Part shown: positions 57,714 to 64,000 of the stretch, in pieces
Layout: each line of letters starts with the position of its first letter
Position numbering within the stretch: the first letter of the stretch is position 1
Assembly (NCBI RefSeq): GCF_001042985.1
Contig: NZ_JYKY01000014.1
Span: 1 to 64,000 of the forward strand
Direction of reading: 5' to 3'
From: Pseudomonas lundensis
GTDB lineage: Bacteria > Pseudomonadota > Gammaproteobacteria > Pseudomonadales > Pseudomonadaceae
Length of the DNA stretch: 64,000 nucleotides
The notes under the pieces: model-generated
Seen by the model: only the letters and a program-made list of their open reading frames with translations
The model's database searches: none
What the model was told of the DNA's origin: nothing
Made by a program: the position numbers and the translations under genes

Positions 57714-58481
57714 TTACTCCTTGGCGTGCCTTTCGATGGCAAAACCGCTCCAGGACTGCGTCACGGGCATCAGTTCAAGGCGATTGATGTTGATGTGTGC
57801 CGGGGTGTTGAGCACCCAGAAAATGGTCTCCGCGATGTCTTCGGGCTGAATCGGATCAGCGCCCTGATAGGTCGCGTCGTAGCGCGCCTGATCGCCCCCG
57901 AAGCGCACCATGGAGAATTCGCTTTCGCACAAACCCGGCTCAATGTTGCTGACGCGTACGCCTGTGCCTTGCAGATCGCAGCGCAGGTTCAGAGAGAATT
58001 GCTTCACAAAGGCTTTGGTGCCGCCATACACGTGGCTGCCGGGGTACGGGTAATTGCCCGCGATAGAACCCAGGTTGACGATCCCGGCACCGCGCCCGTA
58101 GGCAATCAGGCGCGGCAGCAACAGGTTGGTGGTGTACAGCAGCCCTTTGATATTGGTGTCGACCATGGTTTCCCAGTCGTCGAGCTTGCACTGCGGGGCC
58201 GGGTCAGTGCCGACCGCTAGCCCGGCGTTGTTGATCAGTCCGCGCAGCGTGCTGAACGAGGGCGGCAAGTTGGCAATCGCCGTTTCCATCGCCCCACGGT
58301 CACGCACATCGACCACCAGGCCGTGCACTTCTGTGTGCTTGGACAACTCTTCACACAGGGCGTCCAGACGCTCTTTACGGCGGCCGGTCAGCACCAGTTT
58401 CCAGCCTGCTTGCGCAAACTTGCGTGCACACGCCTCACCAAATCCAGAAGTCGCGCCGGTAATAAACAGGGTGGAAGTCAT
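57714..58481 (-). CDS. Short-chain dehydrogenase/reductase, YdfG-like
   Basis: A 255-residue SDR with nucleotide-binding FITGATSGFGEACARKFAQ, an Arg pair for NADP (LTGRRKERLDAL), LINNAGLAVG and the catalytic Ser-Tyr-Lys in NLGSIAGNYPYPGSHVYGGTKAFVKQFSL. It is closest to the YdfG group, which reduces 3-hydroxy acids/malonic semialdehyde and oxidises serine. The ATG at 58481 has AAGGAG eight bases upstream. The substrate is inferred from family only. Confidence 0.88.
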   Translation of the reverse strand: MTSTLFITGATSGFGEACARKFAQAGWKLVLTGRRKERLDALCEELSKHTEVHGLVVDVRDRGAMETAIANLPPSFSTLRGLINNAGLAVGTDPAPQCKLDDWETMVDTNIKGLLYTTNLLLPRLIAYGRGAGIVNLGSIAGNYPYPGSHVYGGTKAFVKQFSLNLRCDLQGTGVRVSNIEPGLCESEFSMVRFGGDQARYDATYQGADPIQPEDIAETIFWVLNTPAHININRLELMPVTQSWSGFAIERHAKE

Positions 58482-59160
58482 CGTGTTCTCCTTGGCTGGC
58501 GGGCAGGGTCCGCCGGGGTAATGGGACGGCCAGCAGAATGCCCCGAGTGCGTTTGAGCGGCAAGCAGGTTGCGTGGACAACCGTGTACTGTGCAAAAAAC
58601 AACCAACCGTCTCCAGACCACATCGCACAAGGGATAGCGCCATGTGCGCTCACCTTATCCACAGGCCCGTCCACAGTCTTTGGGGGCAACTCGAAACGCG
58701 CAAAGCCCCGCCATGCAAGGGTTGCAGGCGTTTATCCAAGGTTTTTTGCTTGACCTGAATACGCACTCCATGCACACGCCCTAAAAAGGTGCGTGAAGTT
58801 GAAAGTGCAGGGATAGCCAGAGGCCAGTAATTACGCCGCTCAGGGCATTCTTTCCAGAGTTTAACCACAGACTTATCCACAGGGCGCAGCGGTTTTTTCA
58901 AGGCCGTATTTTTATCAACAAAGCTGTTGACAAATCACCCGAGAGGTCGCGGAAAAGACAGCGATCAAAAAACAACCACACCGCTACAGCCCTTATGAAT
59001 AAAGGGCTACAGCCAACTACTCCCACGTTACCCACAGCCACCTCCACAGCAAACGGGGACAAGTCAAAACGATGACAAAACAACGAATTACAGCGTCTTT
59101 ATGTCGCGCTTTCGCAGGGTTGCAATTTTGTTTTCCACAATTTCAGGCGGGGTAAGAACG
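58482..59160. other. Long non-coding tract with a cluster of DnaA-box-like 9-mers
   Basis: No frame here has coding support. On the plus strand, all in one orientation, are TTATCCACA at 58655 and 58873 (perfect consensus), TTAACCACA at 58861, TTATCAACA at 58912, TTACCCACA at 59028 and TTTTCCACA at 59131 (one mismatch each), with further CCACAG cores at 58671 and 59044. A stem AGCCCTT/AAGGGCT lies at 58988-59008. The SDR promoter must lie at the left side. The tract may be a DnaA-binding locus; it is not next to dnaA or other oriC marker genes. Confidence 0.5.
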
Positions 59161-59181
59161 GCTCGCCCCAAGGGGGCGAGC
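59161..59181 (-). terminator. Probable terminator of the liv operon
   Basis: GCTCGCCCC (59161-59169) and GGGGCGAGC (59173-59181) form a perfect 9-bp stem with a 3-base loop, 22 bases past the livF stop. The following minus-strand sequence CGTTCTTACC is only mildly T-rich. Confidence 0.6.
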
Positions 59182-59203
59182 AGGGTGATGCTGACGGCGG
59201 GGT

Positions 59204-59920
59204 TTAATGGCCGCCCAGATAGGCGTTACGCACGTCTTCGTTGCTCAACAACTCTTTGCCCGTGCCGGTCAGGCGGATTTCTCCGTTCACCATCACGTAG
59301 GCGCGGTCCGACAACCGTAGCGCATGGTTGGCGTTTTGCTCGACCAAAAAGATGGTCATGCCGGTTTGCGCCAGCTCCCGCAGAGTGGCAAAGATCTGTT
59401 TCACCACAATGGGCGCCAGCCCCAGGCTCGGTTCGTCCAGCAGCAGCAACTTCGGACGGCTCATCAACGCACGGGCAATGGCGAGCATCTGCTGTTCACC
59501 ACCGGACATGGTCATGGCCCGCTGATTACGGCGCTCCTTGAGCCGCGGAAACAGGTCAAACATGCGCTGCATGTCTTCTTTGGCGTGTTGGTCACCGATG
59601 GGGATGGTGCCCATCAGCAGGTTTTCCTCCACCGTCATGTCCGGAAACACACGACGCCCCTCCGGCGATTGGGCAATCCCGTTGGAAGCGATGTAGTGCG
59701 AAGACTTTTGCGTGATATCCACACCCTGATAAAGAATCTGACCGCCACTGGCGCGGGGCTGCCCAAAAATCGACATCAACAAGGTGGATTTTCCGGCACC
59801 GTTAGAGCCAATCAAGCTGACGGTTTCGCCCTCTTCGATGTGCATCGAGACCTTTTTCAACGCCTGAATCGGCCCGTAATGAACATCCAGTTCCTTGAGT
59901 TCGAGGATCGTGCTCGTCAT
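59204..59920 (-). CDS. livF: Branched-chain amino-acid ABC transporter ATPase LivF/BraG
   Basis: Second ATPase of the LIV-type importer, 238 residues. It has Walker A GSNGAGKST, the LivF-specific GIAQSPEGRRVFPDMTVEENLLMG, signature MSGGEQQMLAIARALM, Walker B LLLLDEPSLGLAP and H-loop LVEQNANHALRL. It overlaps livG by 4 bp and is the last gene of the leftward operon. Confidence 0.96.
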   Translation of the reverse strand: MTSTILELKELDVHYGPIQALKKVSMHIEEGETVSLIGSNGAGKSTLLMSIFGQPRASGGQILYQGVDITQKSSHYIASNGIAQSPEGRRVFPDMTVEENLLMGTIPIGDQHAKEDMQRMFDLFPRLKERRNQRAMTMSGGEQQMLAIARALMSRPKLLLLDEPSLGLAPIVVKQIFATLRELAQTGMTIFLVEQNANHALRLSDRAYVMVNGEIRLTGTGKELLSNEDVRNAYLGGH

Positions 59921-60807
59921 ATCAGCTCCTCTTCGTCTGCACCCAGATACGCGGCGATGACTTTCGGGTCGTTGCGAATGGCGTCAGGCCCGCCCTCAGC
60001 GATCACGTTGCCGTGGTCGAGGACCACGATGTGGTCGGAAATGCTCATGACCATGCCCATGTCGTGCTCGATCAGCACCACGGTCAGGTCGTGCTCGTCT
60101 CGCAACAATCGAATCATGCCGCTCAGGGCTTCGGTTTCCTGCGGGTTGAGGCCCGCCGCCGGCTCGTCAAGACAGATAATTTGCGGCCGCGTACACATGG
60201 CCCGCGCAATCTCCAGTCGCCGTTGCTGGCCGTAAGACAACTCGCCCGCCAGACGGTTGGCGCAGTCCACCAGATCCACCACCTCCAGCCAGTAGAAAGC
60301 GTGGTCCAGCGCGTCGCTTTCAGCCTTGCGGTAGCCCTTGGTATTGAGAATCCCCGCCAGCAGGCTGCGATTGACCCACATGTGCTGGGCCACCAGCAGG
60401 TTCTCCAGCACGGACATTTCCTTGAACAGGCGAATGTTCTGGAAGGTTCGTGCCAGACCGGCGCGGTTGACCAGGTGAGTGCCGCCGAACATTTTGTAAT
60501 ACAGCCGGCTGCCGAACGCTTTGGGCGAGACAAAATCCGTCACCCGAAACGGCTCGCCGAGCAGTTTGATCACATTGGTGCGGGTGCCCCGCGCGTTGAG
60601 TTCGATCCTGCCGCCGGTGGCTTTATAAAAGCCGGTCAGGCAGTTGAACACGGTGGTTTTCCCGGCCCCGTTAGGGCCGATCAGGGCGAAGATCGAATTG
60701 CGTTTGACCTTGAGGCTAACATCGCTCAGGGCCTTGATCCCGCCAAAGTGCATCATCAGCTTGTCCACCGAGAGCACGACGTCTTTATCCATGGAACGCT
60801 CGCTCAT
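59917..60807 (-). CDS. livG: Branched-chain amino-acid ABC transporter ATPase LivG/BraF
   Basis: First ATPase of the importer, 296 residues. Walker A GPNGAGKTT, the LivG-type AGLARTFQNIRLFKEMSVLENLLVAQH, signature LSYGQQRRLEIARAM, Walker B IICLDEPAAGLNPQE and H-loop LIEHDMGMV are present. It is a little longer than E. coli LivG because of an insertion around residues 75-110 (GEPFRVTDFVSPKAFGSRLYYK). It overlaps livM and livF by 4 bp each. Confidence 0.95.
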   Translation of the reverse strand: MSERSMDKDVVLSVDKLMMHFGGIKALSDVSLKVKRNSIFALIGPNGAGKTTVFNCLTGFYKATGGRIELNARGTRTNVIKLLGEPFRVTDFVSPKAFGSRLYYKMFGGTHLVNRAGLARTFQNIRLFKEMSVLENLLVAQHMWVNRSLLAGILNTKGYRKAESDALDHAFYWLEVVDLVDCANRLAGELSYGQQRRLEIARAMCTRPQIICLDEPAAGLNPQETEALSGMIRLLRDEHDLTVVLIEHDMGMVMSISDHIVVLDHGNVIAEGGPDAIRNDPKVIAAYLGADEEELI

Positions 60808-62087
60808 GGCGCGACTCCCTTGCGTGGTGTGACCCCGACACGGCTGATGCGAATCAGGCCCCGTGGCCGCCAGATCATCATCAAGACCATCAGCACGCCG
60901 AACAGCAGCACGCGGTATTCGGCAAAGCTGCGCAACAGCTCGGGCGCGACCGTCAGTACAAACGCGGCAATCACCACGCCGACAGTCGACCCCATGCCCC
61001 CGAGTACCACAATCGCGAGGATCAGCGCCGATTCAAAGAAGGTGAACGACGACGGGTTTACAAAACCCTGATAACTGGCAAAGAACACACCCGCCAGGCC
61101 CGCCGTGGACGCCCCCAGGGTGAACGCCGACAGTTTGACCAAGACGTGATTGAGCCCCATGGCGCGACAGGCAATTTCATCTTCGCGCAGGGCTTCCCAC
61201 GCGCGGCCGATGGGCATGCGGGTCAAGCGATGCTTGATGTACAGCACCAACAGCACGACCAGAAACAGCACGATGTAAATGAACAGGAACTTGATGTTGG
61301 GGTTGTAGGCCAGCCCGAAAAACTCGTGAAACGGCACCCCGCCGTCTTTGGCTCGGCGCCCGAATTCAAGGCCCAGAAAGGTTGGCGATGGCACCGGCAT
61401 GCCATTAGGCCCGCCCGTGAAAGACAACCAGTTGTTGAGCACCAGACGAATGATTTCGCCAAACCCCAGCGTCACGATGGCCAGGTAATCGCCGTGCATT
61501 CGCAACACCGGGAACCCGAGAATGCACCCGGCCATGGCTGCCGCAATCGCCGCCAATGGCAGCACCGACCAGAACCCCAGCCCCAGATACTGATAGCCAA
61601 GGGCCAGACCGTATGCGCCGATGGCGTAGAACGCCACATAGCCAAGATCGAGCAACCCCGCCAGCCCCACGACGATGTTCAGCCCAAGGCCGAGCAACAC
61701 ATAGATCAGGCCCAGAATCACCACGGTCAGCAGGTACTTGTTGGCAAAGAAGGGAAACACAATCGCAATGACGATCAGCAGTGGCACGATCCAGCGCAGC
61801 CGCGTCTTGTAGTCCGGCGGCAACACGTGCACGCCCGAGCCCGTGGATTCAAAACCCTGGAGCACTTTGAGACCACGGGGTGTTTGCAAAAACAGGCTCA
61901 GGGCAAAGCGCCCGACCATCACGATCGCCACCAGCCAGCCGACCCGGGCGGGTTGCAAATTGAAGCTATAGCCGTCGAGCACCACCCCCACAATCGGGCC
62001 GAACACAATCAGTGAGATCAACCCGGCCAGGATCGAATCCACGACACTTTTTTTCACATCAATCGGTTTATTAATGGCTGCAGACAT
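60804..62087 (-). CDS. livM: Branched-chain amino-acid ABC transporter permease LivM/BraE
   Basis: Permease of 427 residues. The first ~90 residues include extra helices (VVDSILAGLISLIVFGPIVGVVLDGYSF) found in the pseudomonad and enterobacterial LivM. The core has LGLNIVVGLAGLLDLGYVAFYAIGAYGLALG, the EAA-like loop IGRAWEALREDEIACRAMGLN and VNPSSFTFFESALILAIVVLGGMGSTVGVVIAA. It starts 2 bp after livH. Confidence 0.95.
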   Translation of the reverse strand: MSAAINKPIDVKKSVVDSILAGLISLIVFGPIVGVVLDGYSFNLQPARVGWLVAIVMVGRFALSLFLQTPRGLKVLQGFESTGSGVHVLPPDYKTRLRWIVPLLIVIAIVFPFFANKYLLTVVILGLIYVLLGLGLNIVVGLAGLLDLGYVAFYAIGAYGLALGYQYLGLGFWSVLPLAAIAAAMAGCILGFPVLRMHGDYLAIVTLGFGEIIRLVLNNWLSFTGGPNGMPVPSPTFLGLEFGRRAKDGGVPFHEFFGLAYNPNIKFLFIYIVLFLVVLLVLYIKHRLTRMPIGRAWEALREDEIACRAMGLNHVLVKLSAFTLGASTAGLAGVFFASYQGFVNPSSFTFFESALILAIVVLGGMGSTVGVVIAAFVLTVAPELLRSFAEYRVLLFGVLMVLMMIWRPRGLIRISRVGVTPRKGVAP

Positions 62088-62089
62088 AC

Positions 62090-63004
<915 letters not shown>

Positions 63005-63127
63005 AACGCAATCTCACGCACTGGAGCCAATCCGCAGACACACGCCCCCCACACCGTCCGAAGACAGTTTGAATGACTGGATTTACGTGGCTCCTGGAAA
63101 AGAAGACAGGTGATGCAAAGCCTCACC

Positions 63128-63159
63128 CGCCCGACCGCCACTCAGGCAACGGTCGGGCG
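63128..63159 (-). terminator. Hairpin between livK and livH (attenuating terminator)
   Basis: CGCCCGACCG (63128-63137) and CGGTCGGGCG (63150-63159) form a perfect 10-bp stem just past the livK stop. Only a short T-run follows on the minus strand, so partial readthrough into livH is expected, keeping the binding protein in excess. Confidence 0.6.
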
Positions 63160-63170
63160 AGGGATTCAAC

Positions 63171-64000
63171 TCACTTCTGTTTTTCCAGCTGGTGATATTT
63201 GCCGTCTTTGTCCCACTGGTACATCACGTAGTCAGAGACTTTGAGGTCGCCCTTGCTGTCCCAGGCCTTTTCACCCATGACGGTTTTTACCGGGTTGGCC
63301 TTGAGCCATTTGGCCGCGTCTTCGCCTTTGTTGGATTTGGCGCCGTTGAATGCATCTGCCAGGGCCTGGATCGAGGCATAGGCGTACAGGGTGTAGCCTT
63401 CAGGCTCGGTGCCGCCTTTGCGGAATTGCTCTACCACGGCCTTGCTGTCAGGCAACAGGCGCGGGTCGGCGCCGAAGGTCATGAACACGCCATCAACGTA
63501 TTGCGGACCACCGGCGGTGGTGACCAATTCATCGGTGACCACGCCATCGTCAGACATGAACTTCACGTCTTTAAGACCGTTCTCACGCATCTGACGCACA
63601 AGCGGGCCCGCTTCCGGGTGCAGACCGCCGAAGTACACGACGTCCGCGCCCGCGGCACGGATCTTGGTCACCACGGCGCTGAAGTCTTTTTCACCCCGGG
63701 TCAGGCCTTCATACAACACGGGTGTCACACCGCGTTTTTCAAGCTGGGCCTTGGTCGCGTCGGCCAGGCCTTGGCCGTAGGTGTCCTTGTCATGCAGGAC
63801 CACCACTTTTTTACCCTTGAGCACATCGACGATGTAGTCGGCCGCTACGATGCCTTGCTGGTCATCCCGACCGCACATGCGGAACATGGCGCTCAGGCCG
63901 CGTTCGGTCACCTGCGGGTTGGTGGAACCCGGCGTGATCGCGATGACACCCGCCTCGTCATACACCTCGGACGCCGGAATCGTGGACGAAGAACAGAAGT
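63171..64000 (-). CDS. livK: Branched-chain amino-acid binding protein LivK/BraC (5' part outside window)
   Basis: Periplasmic receptor of the LIV system. The frame is open through the right edge, where FCSSSTIPASEVYDEAGVIA continues the family's ligand-binding segment, so the signal peptide and first lobe are missing from the window. Visible are AITPGSTNPQVTERGLSAMFRMCGRDDQQG, VVVLHDKDTYGQGLADATKAQL and VVYFGGLHPEAGPLVRQM. It ends KYHQLEKQK. It is the first gene of the leftward livKHMGF operon. Confidence 0.95.
   Translation of the reverse strand, partial: FCSSSTIPASEVYDEAGVIAITPGSTNPQVTERGLSAMFRMCGRDDQQGIVAADYIVDVLKGKKVVVLHDKDTYGQGLADATKAQLEKRGVTPVLYEGLTRGEKDFSAVVTKIRAAGADVVYFGGLHPEAGPLVRQMRENGLKDVKFMSDDGVVTDELVTTAGGPQYVDGVFMTFGADPRLLPDSKAVVEQFRKGGTEPEGYTLYAYASIQALADAFNGAKSNKGEDAAKWLKANPVKTVMGEKAWDSKGDLKVSDYVMYQWDKDGKYHQLEKQK

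Noticed and set aside
58482..59160. Chromosomal origin oriC
   Set aside because: DnaA-like boxes are present, but none of the usual oriC neighbours (dnaA, dnaN, rpmH, gyrB) is nearby and I see no clear AT-rich unwinding element.

Overview
The window reads as chromosomal DNA of a fluorescent-type Pseudomonas. The evidence is a high-GC sequence with AGGAG-type ribosome sites, a CbiG-CobJ fusion beside CobG and CbiD, an OprC-type copper receptor, the urtABCDE-ureDA-acetyltransferase-ureBC order, a braC/liv transport operon and very large DUF6543-type toxins. I cannot assign a species from sequence alone.

Layout. At 1-124 the left end of an IS66-family element leaves the window. At 214-13202 lie two divergent cobalamin operons (cobG-cobH-cobI-cobJ leftward, cobL-cbiD-cobK rightward). 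A 5.3-kb leftward toxin-like gene (4686-9956) sits between them. A RelE/HigA-type toxin-antitoxin pair follows cobK (13244-13911). At 14014-19025 is a periplasmic copper cluster (two DUF2946 proteins, a PCuAC chaperone, an OprC-like TonB copper receptor, a PepSY membrane protein). At 19187-24074 a second TonB receptor is coupled to a complete FecBCD/BtuFCD-type ABC importer of unknown substrate. At 24071-27571 is a leftward gene for a protein made of five DUF4329/JAB-like repeats. At 27918-37820 a probable sigma-54/NtrC promoter drives urea uptake (urtABCDE) and urease structural genes (ureD, ureA, two GNAT acetyltransferases, ureB, ureC). At 37865-42700 is a leftward giant gene for a DUF6543-LRR-NEL ubiquitin-ligase-like effector. 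At 43083-54690 are housekeeping and regulatory genes: histidine kinase, cbpM/cbpA, an Hsp70-like protein, AI-2E transporter, PsiF, AraC and TetR regulators, DMT transporter, ferritin-like protein, AsmA. At 54864-56659 ureEFG complete the nickel-insertion machinery. A CDF transporter and an SDR follow. A 720-bp non-coding tract rich in DnaA-box-like 9-mers (58655-59139) precedes the leftward branched-chain amino-acid operon livK-livH-livM-livG-livF (59204 to the right edge).

How they work together. The core genes are vitamin B12 synthesis, copper and metallophore uptake, urea import plus hydrolysis under nitrogen control, and amino-acid uptake. Three very large leftward genes are set into this background. 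Two of them share a core in the same order (a DUF6543-like segment, then a hydrophobic hairpin about 230-250 residues later) but end differently: one in a HExxH/aspzincin-like metalloprotease motif, the other in leucine-rich repeats plus a NEL-type E3 ligase. The third has five degenerate JAB/JAMM-like domains, of which only the first keeps a plausible metal site. No recognisable immunity gene, VgrG/PAAR or secretion apparatus lies beside them. My main hypothesis is that they form a modular, possibly host-directed effector set.
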